Positions 1 to 9,308 are shown, numbered from the stretch's first letter. The stretch: DNA of 64,000 bases from Paracoccus aerius (GCF_014656455.1 NZ_BNCL01000010.1:78122-142121); one strand, 5' to 3'. Notes: generated from the sequence alone by a model not told the origin. Numbers and translations are program-made.

Positions 1-176
1 GCGAACCGGGCCGGATCGCCATTGGCGTTCAACGCGACCCCCCCGCATTGCGGCGCCAGCCGGTCGATGATCCGGGCCAGCATGGGCTGCCCGGCCAGAT
101 CCAGCAGGCACTTGTCGCCGCCGCCCATACGGGTCGCAAGGCCTCCGGCAAGGATGATGGCGGGGGGACGGGTCAT
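1..176 (-). CDS. mobA: Molybdenum cofactor guanylyltransferase MobA (N-terminal part; runs off the window)
   Basis: The frame starts at an ATG at 174-176 and stays open to the window edge, giving 58 N-terminal residues. It begins MTRPPAIILAGGLATRMGGG followed by DK, the nucleotide-binding LAGG..TRMGG.DK signature of MobA-type nucleotidyltransferases. MobA transfers GMP from GTP onto molybdopterin to make the bis-MGD cofactor of DMSO-reductase-family enzymes in the cytoplasm. The gene is divergent from the siderophore-interacting gene. Related NTP transferases such as MocA share the motif, but the RMGGGDK spacing favours MobA. The C-terminal half is outside the window. Confidence 0.85.
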   Translation of the reverse strand, partial: MTRPPAIILAGGLATRMGGGDKCLLDLAGQPMLARIIDRLAPQCGGVALNANGDPARF

Positions 177-257
177 GTTTCCTTTGTCGCGCGGCAGGAA
201 AACGGTGGCAAGGCCGCCTTGGTGGCCAGCCGCTGACGGTTGCGGACGCGGGCATCT

Positions 258-275
258 GGGCGCATCCTTGCGCCC
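258..275. repeat. Inverted repeat in the leader of the siderophore-interacting gene
   Basis: GGGCGCA (258-264), TCCT loop, TGCGCCC (269-275): a perfect 7-bp stem ending 27 bases before the proposed start at 303. It lies in the 126-bp divergent region with mobA. It could be a leader hairpin or an operator. No T-run follows, so it is not an obvious terminator. Confidence 0.4.
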
Positions 276-302
276 ATCGCCTGCCGCCAGGACCGTCCGC
301 GC

Positions 303-1328
303 ATGAGACACGATCCCCTGCCCCCTTTCCAGACCGAGGCCTCGCTGCCCGATCTGCCCTTCGACCGCATCGATGCCCTGATCCGCTCGAAGGCCGCCGA
401 ACTTGGTCTTGACCTGCACAATGGCCACCGCCGGTCCACCTGGTGCAAGTTGCCCGACGGCAGCGAGTTCGGGGCGAAGATGGGGCCGACCGGCAGCATC
501 CTTTACGTCCGCGCCCATTCGCGCGACCGGCTGCACGAACTGCGCGAAACGGTCGAGCAGCACCTAGACGGCAGCCTGGCAGGCCTGGATCCGGCTTGGT
601 CCTCGCTTGATCGTCCGGGCGCGCATCCGCCGAACTTCAGCCTTGCCCGCGTGGCGGGATCGCAGCGGATCGCGGCGGATTTCATCAGGCTGCGGCTGGA
701 AGGAGACGATCTAGGCCGCTTTGCCCGCGACCTGATCCACTTCCGCCTGGTCCTGCAGCCCCAGGGGGCAGGCACGCCGTCATGGCCGGTGATCGGCCCC
801 GATGGGCGCACGATCTGGCCTGCGGGCGCAGCGGCCTTGCACCGGCCCGCCTATACCGTGCGCCATGTCGATGTCGCCGCAGGCTGGCTGGAGACGGATG
901 TGTTCATCCACGACACCGGACGGGCCTGCAGCTTTGCCGCAACGGCAGTGCCCGGAACTCTCGTCGGCTTGACCGGGCCTGGCGGCGGCGGGATCGCCAG
1001 GGGAAAGGTCTTGCTGATCGGCGGCGACGAGACCGCCTATCCTGCCCTGGCGCGCATCCTGGAAGCCGCCGCGCCGGACGGCACGGGCGACTGCTACCTG
1101 TTCGGCGCAACGGCGGATTATCCGTTGCCCCGTCACCCCGGCATCCGCGTGATCCACGCCCCCCGAGGCGAGGCGGACCTGGCCCGAATCCTGCAACGGC
1201 ATGGGATTGCCGCAGACGGGATCTGGTTTGCCACGGAGCGGTCGCGCCTGACGCCGCTGAAGGAAGCCGTCGCCACCGGGAAGATCCCGGCCTCGCGTGC
1301 GCATCTTGCAGCCTATTGGACCGCATGA
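303..1328 (+). CDS. Siderophore-interacting protein with N-terminal DUF2218 domain
   Basis: A 341-residue cytoplasmic protein. Residues about 15-95 resemble DUF2218, a small domain often found beside or fused to iron-siderophore reductases. About 105-225 resemble the FAD-binding barrel of the ViuB/SIP family (IAADFIRLRLEGDD), and the rest the SIP C-terminal NAD(P)H domain (KVLLIGGDETAYPALARILE). The family reduces ferric siderophores to release iron. An in-frame start exists at 240, but the ATG at 303 begins where family similarity begins. The exbB-exbD-tonB operon that follows on the same strand would energise outer-membrane siderophore uptake, which fits an iron role. No clear Fur or RirA box was identified by eye. 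Confidence 0.85.
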   Translation: MRHDPLPPFQTEASLPDLPFDRIDALIRSKAAELGLDLHNGHRRSTWCKLPDGSEFGAKMGPTGSILYVRAHSRDRLHELRETVEQHLDGSLAGLDPAWSSLDRPGAHPPNFSLARVAGSQRIAADFIRLRLEGDDLGRFARDLIHFRLVLQPQGAGTPSWPVIGPDGRTIWPAGAAALHRPAYTVRHVDVAAGWLETDVFIHDTGRACSFAATAVPGTLVGLTGPGGGGIARGKVLLIGGDETAYPALARILEAAAPDGTGDCYLFGATADYPLPRHPGIRVIHAPRGEADLARILQRHGIAADGIWFATERSRLTPLKEAVATGKIPASRAHLAAYWTA

Positions 1329-1350
1329 GGGCGCAACGCGGTCCGAATAG

Positions 1351-1379
1351 TTGACAATTTTACATGGCTGATTGATACC
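1351..1379 (+). promoter_or_regulatory. Probable sigma-70-type promoter of exbB-exbD-tonB
   Basis: A perfect TTGACA at 1351-1356 is followed, after exactly 17 bases, by GATACC at 1374-1379 (3 of 6 matches to TATAAT). It lies 84 bases before the exbB ATG, in a short region that is noticeably less GC-rich than its surroundings. Confidence 0.5.
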
Positions 1380-1463
1380 GGCCCGAAATCTGCGGGACGG
1401 TCCGAGTCCCTGCGTCGACTGCATCGCATCCGCCGATTGCGGATCAGGAAGCCAAGGAATGCC

Positions 1464-2495
1464 ATGACCCACCTGCCTTTGTTCCGTCCTGGCCCGGCCC
1501 TTGCCCTTGCATTGGCCTGTCTGCTGGCGCCGCTGGCCCAAGCCCAGGATGCGCCGACTGCACCGCCGCAAGCCCAGGTCCAGTCCCAGGCCGAACAGCC
1601 GGCGGCACCCGCGCCCCTTGCCGCCCCGCCGGCCACCACGGCGGATCCGGCCGCTTCCGCCCCGGCTGCCGCGCCGCAGCCAGCCGTGCCCCAGCCAGCG
1701 GAGACCCAGCCAGCCGAGCCTGCGCCGGTGGCCCAGTTCCTGCCCCAGACGATGCAGGATGCGCTGGCGCCAATCCTGACGCCGCCCGCGCGCGATCCGA
1801 ACCTGCCCCATGACCTGTCCCCGATGGGGATGTTCTGGGCCGCGGATATCGTGGTCAAGGCGGTGATGATCGGCCTTGCCATCGCATCGGTCATCACCTG
1901 GACGGTTCTTGTGGTGAAGGCCCTGGAACTGTGGGGTGCAAGCGCGACCGCCCAAAAGGGCATCCGCCGGATCCAGCGCGCAGGCTCGCTCGATGCCGCC
2001 GTGGCGGCCAGCGGCAACCGGCGCGATGCGGTGTCCCGCATGATCCGCCAGGCCGCCGAGGAATACCGTCGGTCAGAACCCGCCTTGAAGATCGCGGGCG
2101 ACCACGGCGTCAAGGAACGGGTCGAATCCCAGCTTGAGCGGATCGAGGCCGTGGCCGGCCGTCGCATGGGCCGGGGCACCGGCGTGCTGGCGACCATCGG
2201 ATCGACCGCGCCTTTCGTGGGCCTGTTCGGGACCGTCTGGGGGATCATGAACAGCTTCATCGGCATTTCCGAATCTCAGACCACGAACCTCGCCGTGGTG
2301 GCCCCCGGCATCGCCGAGGCGCTGCTGGCAACCGCCATCGGCCTGGTTGCGGCGATTCCGGCCGTGGTGATCTACAACGTCTTCGCCCGCGGCATCACCG
2401 GCTATCGCCTGCGCCTTGCCAATGCGGCGGCGGGCGTGCGCCAACTGGTCAGCCGCGACCTGGATTTCCGCGGCCTCGTCGCGAAGGAGGGCTGA
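1464..2495 (+). CDS. exbB: ExbB-type MotA/TolQ/ExbB proton channel protein
   Basis: A 343-residue inner-membrane protein. It begins with a signal-like hydrophobic segment ending ...PLAQAQ, then an Ala/Pro/Gln-rich linker to about residue 100. The channel core follows: a membrane helix around [18 protein letters not shown], and the hallmark [16 protein letters not shown] and [19 protein letters not shown] helices. With ExbD and TonB it converts proton-motive force into outer-membrane receptor opening. I chose the ATG at 1464, preceded by AAGGAA, over an upstream in-frame start at 1437. The long N-terminal periplasmic extension is typical of the longer alphaproteobacterial ExbB form. Four bases separate it from exbD. 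Confidence 0.92.
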   Translation: MTHLPLFRPGPALALALACLLAPLAQAQDAPTAPPQAQVQSQAEQPAAPAPLAAPPATTADPAASAPAAAPQPAVPQPAETQPAEPAPVAQFLPQTMQDALAPILTPPARDPNLPHDLSPMGMFWAADIVVKAVMIGLAIASVITWTVLVVKALELWGASATAQKGIRRIQRAGSLDAAVAASGNRRDAVSRMIRQAAEEYRRSEPALKIAGDHGVKERVESQLERIEAVAGRRMGRGTGVLATIGSTAPFVGLFGTVWGIMNSFIGISESQTTNLAVVAPGIAEALLATAIGLVAAIPAVVIYNVFARGITGYRLRLANAAAGVRQLVSRDLDFRGLVAKEG

Positions 2496-2498
2496 GCC

Positions 2499-2951
2499 AT
2501 GGCAGGCGGGATCCGCGAAACCGGTGACGACCTGGTCGAGAACCACGAGATCAACGTCACCCCCTTCATCGACGTGATGCTGGTCTTGCTGATCATCTTC
2601 ATGGTCGCGGCGCCGCTGGCGACGGTCGATGTGAATGTCGACCTGCCGGTGTCCAATGCCACCCCGGCGGAACGCCCCGACCAGCCGGTCTATGTGACCG
2701 TCAAGCCCGACCTGACGCTGGCGCTTGGCAACCAGGACATCGCGCCGGGCGGCCTTGCCGCCGCCCTGGCCACCGCGACCGGCGGGGACCGCGAGCAGCG
2801 CATCTTCCTTCGTGCCGACCGCGAAGTGGCCTATGGCGACCTGATGGAGACCATGAACACCCTGCGCGACACGGGCTATCTGAAGATCGCTCTTGTCGGG
2901 CTTGAATCCACCACCGGGGCCGCGCCCGCCCCTGCGGAGCCTGGGCAATGA
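2499..2951 (+). CDS. exbD: ExbD biopolymer transport protein
   Basis: A 150-residue single-span protein. The start NHEINVTPFIDVMLVLLIIF places the essential membrane Asp at residue 25, the proton-carrying residue of the ExbD/TolR family. A periplasmic domain follows (LRADREVAYGDLMETMNTLRD). It works in the ExbB5-ExbD2 stator that powers TonB. The ATG follows the exbB stop by three bases, with GAAGGAGG just upstream. Its stop overlaps the tonB start by four bases (ATGA), so translation is likely coupled. Confidence 0.93.
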   Translation: MAGGIRETGDDLVENHEINVTPFIDVMLVLLIIFMVAAPLATVDVNVDLPVSNATPAERPDQPVYVTVKPDLTLALGNQDIAPGGLAAALATATGGDREQRIFLRADREVAYGDLMETMNTLRDTGYLKIALVGLESTTGAAPAPAEPGQ

Positions 2952-3847
2952 CCGGCCGCGCCGGCAGCATGATCCGTGACGGCGCGCTGTGGGGCGGCGC
3001 CTCGGTCCTGGTGCTGGCGCTGCATCTGGGCGGTGCCTTGTGGCTGATGCACCGGGCCGAGGCCGGGGCCCCGCCCCCGGGCCTGCCGGAACCCGTCTTC
3101 GTGGACCTGGCCCCCGCCGAAGAGCCGGCCGAGGAAGCCATAGCCCCGGTCGAGGAGGCGGCGGACGAGCCGGAGGAGGTGGCCGAGGAACCGGTTCAAC
3201 CCGAGCCCCAGCCCGAACCCGAGCCCGAGCCGGAACAGGTGGCGGAACCGCTGGATCTGCCGCCGCTGCCGGAACTGGAACCGCTTGACGACATGGCCGA
3301 ACTGTTTCCGCCCGCGCCGCCGGAACTGGAAACCCCGCCCGCCGTCGCGCTGAGCAGCTCTGCCCGCCCCGAGCGCCGCCCCGAGCGAGAGCCGGAACCG
3401 GTTCGTCAGGCCGAGCCGCGCCGGGAACAGCGTCGCGAACCCGAACGGCAGCGTCAGGCGGAACCGCGCCGCCAAGAACAGCCTGCGCCGCAGCAGCAAG
3501 CCCGTCGCGCCGACCAGGGCGCGGGCGGCACCGGCGCCGCCGGCCCAAGCCCGCAGCAGAAGGCCAGCCTGATGTCGCAGTGGGGCGGCCAGATCCGGTC
3601 CTGCATCAGCCGCCGCGCGTCGGCGCCGCGCGGGGTCCGCGAAGGCGGGCGGGTGACGCTGCGCCTGTCGGTGTCCCGCAGCGGCTCGATCCAGGGGGTC
3701 GGGGTCGCCGGGTCGTCCGGAATTGCGGCGCTGGACCAGGCTGCGGTCCAGGCGGCGCAGCGTGCTGGGCGCTGCCCCCGTGCGCCATCCGAACTGACCG
3801 ATGCCAGTTACGCCTTCGACCTGCCGATCAATCTCCAGGTCCGCTGA
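2948..3847 (+). CDS. tonB: TonB-family energy transducer
   Basis: A 299-residue protein with one N-terminal membrane helix (about 13-37). A long periplasmic linker rich in Pro, Glu and later Arg/Gln follows (about 45-200), and then the C-terminal TonB fold: SLMSQWGGQIRSCISRR, GRVTLRLSVSRSGSIQGV, and the ending YAFDLPINLQVR. TonB spans the periplasm and pulls on the TonB box of siderophore or haem receptors. The acidic-then-basic linker is low-complexity. The gene overlaps exbD by four bases. No TonB-dependent receptor lies in this window. Confidence 0.92.
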   Translation: MTGRAGSMIRDGALWGGASVLVLALHLGGALWLMHRAEAGAPPPGLPEPVFVDLAPAEEPAEEAIAPVEEAADEPEEVAEEPVQPEPQPEPEPEPEQVAEPLDLPPLPELEPLDDMAELFPPAPPELETPPAVALSSSARPERRPEREPEPVRQAEPRREQRREPERQRQAEPRRQEQPAPQQQARRADQGAGGTGAAGPSPQQKASLMSQWGGQIRSCISRRASAPRGVREGGRVTLRLSVSRSGSIQGVGVAGSSGIAALDQAAVQAAQRAGRCPRAPSELTDASYAFDLPINLQVR

Positions 3848-3855
3848 CACGGGAC

Positions 3856-3872
3856 GGGGGCTGTCCGCCCCC
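3856..3872. terminator. GC-rich hairpin between convergent tonB and gntR
   Basis: GGGGGC (3856-3861), five-base loop, GCCCCC (3867-3872), nine bases after the tonB stop. There is no strong T-run. It lies in the 81-bp gap between convergent genes, which also carries a CCCCCGAGGAT...GCCAAGGCGAAGG motif resembling the one after iolE. Confidence 0.4.
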
Positions 3873-3928
3873 GGGGGCCTGACGGCCACTCCCCCGAGGA
3901 TCTTTTCGCCAAGGCGAAGGCCAGGGCC

Positions 3929-4633
3929 TCAGGCGAAGACCTGCGGTTGGTCGATGCGCAGGCGGGCGATGATCGCCTCGATCCGGCTCAGGTGCTGGCG
4001 GATTGCCAGGACGGCTGCCGGGGCGTCGCGACGACGCAGGGCGCCCAGGATCTCGCGATGTTCCTTGAAAGCCGTATCGGCGCCATAGGACAGCGACAGA
4101 TAGCGCGCCCGGTCCATGTGGCCCTTGTTTTCCTTGACCAGGGTCCACACGAACTCAACCCCCGCGAAGGTGCAGATGTCGTGGTGGAACTGGTCGTCCA
4201 AGGCATGGAACCGCCTTCGGTTCCCTGCCGCGATTTCCTCGGCCTGGAGGTCGATCAGGCCGTCGAGCGCGGCGAAATGATCATCGGTCAGGCGGTCGAC
4301 CGCGACGCGCATGCAAGCCTCTTCAAGCGCGGCGCGGATGAAATAGGCCTGCAGCACGGCTTCTTCCGAGATGGGCGTCACGATGGTCGCGCGTTGCGGC
4401 CGGATCTCGATAAAGCCCAGTTGCGACAGCCGGTAGAAGGCGTCGCGCACCGGCTGGCGGGACACGCCCATCTGGGCCGCCACCTCGGCCTCGGACAGCT
4501 TGGCGCCCGGCGGCAGGGTCAGGTTGACGACGCGGTCGTAAAGCAATTCGAAAATCTGGTCGGTGACCGTGCGGGTCCGCCCGCCGTCCAGCACCGGCAG
4601 ATCGATCAGCGACAGACCTCGTGGAGACGGCAT
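3929..4633 (-). CDS. GntR-family (FCD subfamily) regulator of the uronate genes
   Basis: A 234-residue DNA-binding regulator. Residues about 15-80 form the GntR winged helix (QIFELLYDRVVNLTLPPGAK, then SEAEVAAQMGVSRQPVRDAF). About 95-225 form the all-helical FCD ligand domain (HALDDQFHHDICTFAG, with metal-ligand-type His residues). FCD regulators such as UxuR and ExuR sense uronates or their catabolites. It is divergent from uxaC, so it probably controls the adjacent operon. GAGG seven bases upstream favours the ATG at 4633 over the GTG one codon earlier. It has a paralogue at the other end of the island. Confidence 0.88.
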   Translation of the reverse strand: MPSPRGLSLIDLPVLDGGRTRTVTDQIFELLYDRVVNLTLPPGAKLSEAEVAAQMGVSRQPVRDAFYRLSQLGFIEIRPQRATIVTPISEEAVLQAYFIRAALEEACMRVAVDRLTDDHFAALDGLIDLQAEEIAAGNRRRFHALDDQFHHDICTFAGVEFVWTLVKENKGHMDRARYLSLSYGADTAFKEHREILGALRRRDAPAAVLAIRQHLSRIEAIIARLRIDQPQVFA

Positions 4634-4636
4634 CAC

Positions 4637-4693
4637 GACACCTCATTGACCACTCTTGCAAACTAGCATATTAGATGAGTAGTTGCGATACAA
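4637..4693. promoter_or_regulatory. A/T-rich divergent control region of gntR and uxaC
   Basis: A markedly A/T-rich patch in a GC-rich window. It contains an imperfect dyad CTAGCATATTAG near 4664-4675 and the pair TTGCAA and TTGCGA about 28 bases apart. It is the only control region for both the GntR gene and the uxaC-TRAP-kdu operon, so an operator is expected here. The exact site is a guess. Confidence 0.35.
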
Positions 4694-4714
4694 GTGCGAC
4701 TCGATGGGGGGAGG

Positions 4715-6121
4715 ATGGGCTTGCTGGACGAGGATCGGCTGTTTCCGCTGGACGGACGCGCCCGCGACCTGGCACGCGGACTTTATGCGGATATCCGCGA
4801 CCTGCCCATCGTCAGCCCCCACGGCCATACCGATCCCCGCTGGTTCGCCGAGGACCAGCCCTTTCCCGATCCGGCGCAGTTGTTCGTCACGCCTGACCAT
4901 TACGTCTTCCGGATGCTGTGCAGCCAGGGCGTGGCGCTGACCGATCTGGGTGTGCCGCGCGTGGATGGCGGGCCGACCGAGACCGACGGGCGCAAGATCT
5001 GGCGGCTGTTCGCGCGGAACTTTCACCTGCTGCGTGGCACGCCGTCGCGGCTGTGGCTGGACCACAGCTTCCAGCATGTCTTCGGCATCGACCGGCCGCT
5101 GACGGAACAAACGGCGGATTGGTATTACGACCACATCGCCGACTGCCTGGCGCGCCCCGAGTTCCGGCCCCGCGCGCTGTTCAAGCGGTTCAACATCGAG
5201 GTCATCGCCACGACCGAAGCCGCGACCGACGATCTGCGCTGGCACCGGATGATCCGCGAATCGGGCTGGGACGGCCGCGTCGTCACCGCCTATCGCCCCG
5301 ACGGGGTGGTGGATCCCGAAATGGCGGGTTTTGCCGACAACGTGGCGCTGCTGGGGGAACAGACCGGCTTCGACACCGCGACCTGGGACGGATACCTGGA
5401 CGCGCACCGGGCGCGCCGGGCGTTCTTCAAAAACCACGGCGCGACCTCCAGCGACCACGGCCATGCCACGGCGCGGACCGAGGATCTGGCACAGGCCGAT
5501 GCCGCGGCCTTGTTCGGCAAGGCCCTGCGCGGCCAGTGCAGCGCGGATGAAGCCGATGCCTTCCGCGGTCACATGCTGACCGAAATGGCGCGGATGAGCC
5601 TTGAGGACGGGCTGGTCCTGCAGATCCACCCCGGATCGCGGCGCAACCATTCCGATCCGGTCATGGCGGTGCATGGCCGCGACAAGGGCTTCGACATTCC
5701 CGGCCGCACCGATTACGTCGCGGCCCTGCGCCCATTGCTGAACGCGGTGGGGATGCGCCCCGACCTGACGGTGATCCTGTTCACGCTGGACGAGACCGCC
5801 TATTCGCGCGAACTGGCGCCCCTGGCGGGGGTCTATCCCTGCCTGCGGCTTGGCCCGCCCTGGTGGTTCCACGACAGCCCCGAGGGGATGCGCCGCTTCC
5901 GCGAGATGACCACGGAAACCGCCGGCTTCTACAACACCGTGGGCTTCAACGACGATACCCGCGCCTTCTGCTCGATCCCCGCGCGCCATGATGTCGCGCG
6001 CCGCGTGGATTGCGCCTTTCTTGCCACCCTTGTCGCCACCGGACGACTTCGCGAGGACGAAGCATCCGACCTGGCGCATGACCTGACCTACGGCCTCGCC
6101 AAGAAGGCCTACAAACTCTGA
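4715..6121 (+). CDS. uxaC: Glucuronate (uronate) isomerase UxaC
   Basis: About 468 residues, a cytoplasmic amidohydrolase-fold enzyme converting D-glucuronate to D-fructuronate (and galacturonate to tagaturonate). The [11 protein letters not shown] stretch near the N terminus carries the metal-binding Hx[13 protein letters not shown] and the closing [21 protein letters not shown] match the family. Two starts are possible: GTG at 4694 and ATG at 4715. I prefer the ATG because similarity starts at [12 protein letters not shown], although the purine-rich GGGGGAGG sits immediately against it. First gene of the + strand uronate operon, 22 bases before the TRAP receptor gene. Confidence 0.92.
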   Translation: MGLLDEDRLFPLDGRARDLARGLYADIRDLPIVSPHGHTDPRWFAEDQPFPDPAQLFVTPDHYVFRMLCSQGVALTDLGVPRVDGGPTETDGRKIWRLFARNFHLLRGTPSRLWLDHSFQHVFGIDRPLTEQTADWYYDHIADCLARPEFRPRALFKRFNIEVIATTEAATDDLRWHRMIRESGWDGRVVTAYRPDGVVDPEMAGFADNVALLGEQTGFDTATWDGYLDAHRARRAFFKNHGATSSDHGHATARTEDLAQADAAALFGKALRGQCSADEADAFRGHMLTEMARMSLEDGLVLQIHPGSRRNHSDPVMAVHGRDKGFDIPGRTDYVAALRPLLNAVGMRPDLTVILFTLDETAYSRELAPLAGVYPCLRLGPPWWFHDSPEGMRRFREMTTETAGFYNTVGFNDDTRAFCSIPARHDVARRVDCAFLATLVATGRLREDEASDLAHDLTYGLAKKAYKL

Positions 6122-6143
6122 GCTTCACCAACGGGAGGAAACC

Positions 6144-7139
6144 ATGAAGTTCGTCAAGACCACCTTCGCCGGATTGCTGATCTCGGCCGCCTTCGCAAGC
6201 GGTGCCGCGGCGGCCGAATGCGAAATCACCCTTCGGTCTTCCGACACCCATCCCGACGGCTATCCGACCGTCGAGGGCGTCAAGGCCATGGCCGCCGAGG
6301 TCAAGGAAAAGACCGAGGGCCGCATCTGCATCGAGGTCTTCCCGTCGTCCCAGCTGGGCGAGGAAAAGGACACGATCGAGCAAACCCAGTTCGGCGTGAT
6401 CGACATGGTGCGCGCCTCGTTCGGGTCGTTCAACGACATCGTGCCAATCACGCAGACCCTGTCGCTGCCCTATCTCTACACCTCTCCCGAACACCAGCAC
6501 GCGGTGATGGACGGTCCCATCGGCGAGGAGATCGCCGCCGCCTTCGAGGAAAAGGACCTGATCGCCCTTGCCTATTACGATGGGGGCGCGCGCAACTTCT
6601 ACAACTCGCAGAAGCCGATCCAGACGGTCGAGGATCTGAAGGGCATGAAGTTCCGCGTCATGCAGAACGACGTTTTCGTGGACATGATGTCGGCCCTGGG
6701 CGCCAATGCCACACCGATGCCTTACGGCGAGGTGTATTCGTCCATCCAGACCGGCGTCATCGACGGGGCCGAAAACAACTTCCCCTCCTATGACAGTTCG
6801 GGCCATGCCGAGGTCGCGAAATACTTCACGCTGGACCAGCACCTGATGGTCCCGGAACTGGTCGCGGTGTCGAAGACCTCGTGGGAGAAACTGTCGCCCG
6901 AGGACCAGGAGATCATGCGCACGGCTGCCAAGAACTCGGCCACCATTCAGCGCCAGCTTTGGGCGGAACAGGAAAAGGCCAGCGAGGAAAAGGTCATCGC
7001 GGCGGGCGCCGAGGTCATCAGGGACGTGGACAAGACCGCCTTCATCGAGGCAATGGCCCCCGTCTATGAAAAATACGTGACCACGCCCGAAGCGCAGGAT
7101 CTGGTCAAGCGCATCCGGGAAACCCAGCCGGCCCAGTAA
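6144..7139 (+). CDS. dctP: TRAP transporter substrate-binding protein (DctP family), probable uronate receptor
   Basis: A 331-residue periplasmic protein with a clear signal peptide ([20 protein letters not shown], then AAAAE). The DctP fold is recognisable in [20 protein letters not shown], the [11 protein letters not shown] segment whose Arg normally binds the substrate carboxylate, and [20 protein letters not shown]. It captures an organic acid for the DctQM membrane proteins. Its place between uxaC and kdgF/kduI makes hexuronate or unsaturated uronate the likely ligand. A strong GGGAGG lies five bases before the ATG. A hairpin separates it from dctQ. Confidence 0.92.
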   Translation: MKFVKTTFAGLLISAAFASGAAAAECEITLRSSDTHPDGYPTVEGVKAMAAEVKEKTEGRICIEVFPSSQLGEEKDTIEQTQFGVIDMVRASFGSFNDIVPITQTLSLPYLYTSPEHQHAVMDGPIGEEIAAAFEEKDLIALAYYDGGARNFYNSQKPIQTVEDLKGMKFRVMQNDVFVDMMSALGANATPMPYGEVYSSIQTGVIDGAENNFPSYDSSGHAEVAKYFTLDQHLMVPELVAVSKTSWEKLSPEDQEIMRTAAKNSATIQRQLWAEQEKASEEKVIAAGAEVIRDVDKTAFIEAMAPVYEKYVTTPEAQDLVKRIRETQPAQ

Positions 7140-7146
7140 CCATCCA

Positions 7147-7170
7147 GCCCGCGGCGCTTTCGCCGCGGGC
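7147..7170 (+). terminator. Intercistronic hairpin after the TRAP receptor gene
   Basis: GCCCGCGGCG (7147-7156), CTTT, CGCCGCGGGC (7161-7170), then TTCTTCC. This is a perfect 10-bp stem eight bases after the stop. Such elements after binding-protein genes usually act as partial terminators or 3' stabilisers that raise receptor output relative to the permease genes. Confidence 0.7.
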
Positions 7171-7203
7171 TTCTTCCATTCTTGAAATCGAAAAGGTGAC
7201 GCC

Positions 7204-7737
7204 ATGCTGGGCAGCATCGCCGCGTTGTCGCGTCTCAATTCCCTGCTTTCGCGGATCAGCCTGTGGCTGGCCGGAAGCGGGCTTGTGGCGATGACGATCA
7301 TCGTCTTCGCGCAGGTCTTCATGCGCTATGTCATGAACGACAGCCTGTTATGGGTGGAACCCGTCGCGATCCTGCTGATGAGCTGGTTCATCTTCCTTGG
7401 ATCCGCAGTGGGGGTTCATGAAAGCTTCCACATGGGCTTCGACGTGCTGCTGTTCTTCCTGCCCGAAGGCGCGGGAACCTGGCTGAGGGCGCTGTCTGAT
7501 CTGGCGGTGCTGACCTTCAGCATCGGCATGGCGGTCTATGGCTGGCAGCTGATGGAGCGAACCTGGGATTCGACGCTGCCGGTGATCCGGCTGCCCGGCG
7601 GCTTTTCCTACATGCCGCTGTTCGTGGGCGGCGTCCTGATGACGCTTTTCGTGCTGGAACACCTGCTGAACCGCCTGTCGGGACGCAAGGCCGAGGCCGA
7701 GCCCGACGCCGAAGACATCCTCATGACCGAGGCCTGA
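7204..7737 (+). CDS. dctQ: TRAP transporter small permease subunit (DctQ)
   Basis: A 177-residue protein with four predicted membrane helices. The family-typical WVEPVAILLMSWFIFLGSAV follows the first span, with VHESFHMGFDVL next. DctQ is the small subunit that pairs with DctM. AAGGTGAC lies just before the ATG. The C terminus is acidic and cytoplasmic. Its stop is one base from the dctM start. Confidence 0.9.
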   Translation: MLGSIAALSRLNSLLSRISLWLAGSGLVAMTIIVFAQVFMRYVMNDSLLWVEPVAILLMSWFIFLGSAVGVHESFHMGFDVLLFFLPEGAGTWLRALSDLAVLTFSIGMAVYGWQLMERTWDSTLPVIRLPGGFSYMPLFVGGVLMTLFVLEHLLNRLSGRKAEAEPDAEDILMTEA

Positions 7738-7738
7738 C

Positions 7739-9019
7739 ATGGAATACCTGATCCTCTTCGGCGTCTTCACCGTCCTGATGCTGATCGGCACGCCGATCGC
7801 CTTTTGCCTTGGCATATCCAGCCTGGCCACCGTGGGTTACATGGGCCTGCCGCCGCTGGTGGTCTTCCAGCGGCTGTCGGCGGGGATTTCCGTCTTCACG
7901 CTGATGGCCATTCCCTTCTTCATCTTCGCGGGCGACCTGATGGTCCGGGGCGGCATCGCCGCGCGGATCGTGGCCTTTGCCGGATCGCTGATCGGCCATG
8001 TCCGTGGGGGCTTGGGCCAGGTCAACATCGCGGCCTCGACCCTGTTCGGCGGCATTTCCGGATCGGCGGTGGCCGAGGCCGCGGCCGTCGGCGGCATCAT
8101 GATCCCGCAGATGAAGGAACGCGGCTACGGCGCGGATTATGCGGTCAACGTGACCTCGATGTCGGCGCTGATCGCGCTGCTTCTGCCGCCCAGCCACAAC
8201 ATGATCATCTACTCGATCTCGGGCGGGGGGCGGATTTCCATCGCCGACCTGTTCACGGCGGGCATCATTCCCGGCCTGCTGCTGGCGGCGGCGCTGTCGG
8301 TCACGGCCTATATCGTCGCCCGCAAGCGCGGCTACCCGACCGAGGCCTTTCCCGGCTTTGCCCGAGTCGGATACTATCTGCTGCAATCGCTGCCGGGGAT
8401 GCTGCTGATCGCGATCATCTTCGGCGGGGTGCGGTCGGGCGTGTTCACGGCCACCGAAAGCTCCTGCATCGCGGTCATCTACGCCGTCCTGGTGACGGTG
8501 CTGGTCTATCGCAGCATGTCCTGGAGAGACTTCGTCCATGCCACGCAGCAGGCAGTGCGCACCACGGCGATGGTGCTGCTGATCATCGGCATGGCGGGCG
8601 CCTTCGGCTGGCTGATGGCCTATCTGCATGTGGCGCAGATCTCGCTCAACTGGATGCAGTCGGTGTCGGACAACCCGCTGGTGATCCTGCTGATGATCAA
8701 CATCGTGCTGCTGGTTTTGGGCACCTTCATGGACATGTCGCCGCTGATCATCATCACGACGCCGATCTTTCTGCCGGTGGTCGCGGCCTTTGGCGTCGAT
8801 CCGGTGCATTTCGGCGTCATCATGATCCTGAACCTGGGGATCGGGCTAAACACGCCGCCGCTGGGCCCGGTCCAGTTCGTCGCCGCCGCCGTGGCCCGGA
8901 TATCGATCTGGGAAGCCATGCGCAGCGTCTGGCCTTTCTATATCGCGGGCCTGACCGTGCTGATGCTGGTGACCTATGTCCCCGCCCTGTCGCTGTGGCT
9001 GCCGAGCGTGTTCAAATGA
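7739..9019 (+). CDS. dctM: TRAP transporter large permease subunit (DctM)
   Basis: A 426-residue multi-span protein of the DctM/SiaM family, the Na+-driven elevator transport domain. Typical stretches are GTPIAFCLGISSL, ASTLFGGISGSAVAEAAAVG, LLPPSHNMIIYS, and near the end LNLGIGLNTPPLGPVQFV. Together with DctPQ it should import uronates released from pectin- or alginate-like polymers. The stop overlaps the kdgF start (ATGA). Confidence 0.94.
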   Translation: MEYLILFGVFTVLMLIGTPIAFCLGISSLATVGYMGLPPLVVFQRLSAGISVFTLMAIPFFIFAGDLMVRGGIAARIVAFAGSLIGHVRGGLGQVNIAASTLFGGISGSAVAEAAAVGGIMIPQMKERGYGADYAVNVTSMSALIALLLPPSHNMIIYSISGGGRISIADLFTAGIIPGLLLAAALSVTAYIVARKRGYPTEAFPGFARVGYYLLQSLPGMLLIAIIFGGVRSGVFTATESSCIAVIYAVLVTVLVYRSMSWRDFVHATQQAVRTTAMVLLIIGMAGAFGWLMAYLHVAQISLNWMQSVSDNPLVILLMINIVLLVLGTFMDMSPLIIITTPIFLPVVAAFGVDPVHFGVIMILNLGIGLNTPPLGPVQFVAAAVARISIWEAMRSVWPFYIAGLTVLMLVTYVPALSLWLPSVFK

Positions 9020-9297
9020 GCGATCCCATCCGCACCGTCCTGGCCCATTCGCCCGAACTCATGGTCGTCCGCTTCGCCTTCCGGGCGGGCGACCAGGGGG
9101 CGCTGCATTCCCACCCCCATGTGCAATCGACCTATGTGCAGACGGGCCGCTATCGCTTCACCGTGGATGGCCGCGAATTCGAGGTCGGGCCGGGCGACGC
9201 CTTTGTCATCCCGTCCCATGCCCAGCACGGCTGCACCTGTCTTGAAGGGGGCGAGCTGATCGACAGCTTCACCCCCCGCCGCGACGATTTCCTGTGA
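9016..9297 (+). CDS. kdgF: Cupin protein, probable KdgF (unsaturated uronate linearisation)
   Basis: A 93-residue single-domain cupin. The metal-binding motif reads HSHPHVQSTYVQTG with a later HAQHG, matching the HxH...Q...H ligand pattern of KdgF. KdgF speeds ring opening of 4,5-unsaturated monouronates to 5-keto-4-deoxyuronate, the KduI substrate. The ATGA overlap with dctM and position directly before kduI and kduD support the call. A generic cupin would be the alternative without that context. Confidence 0.8.
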   Translation: MSDPIRTVLAHSPELMVVRFAFRAGDQGALHSHPHVQSTYVQTGRYRFTVDGREFEVGPGDAFVIPSHAQHGCTCLEGGELIDSFTPRRDDFL

Positions 9298-9308
9298 AAG
9301 GCTCTGCT

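Noticed and set aside
2073..3548. Long open frame antisense to exbB, exbD and tonB
   Set aside because: Arg/Pro-rich translation typical of antisense frames in high-GC DNA; the three + strand genes are unmistakable.
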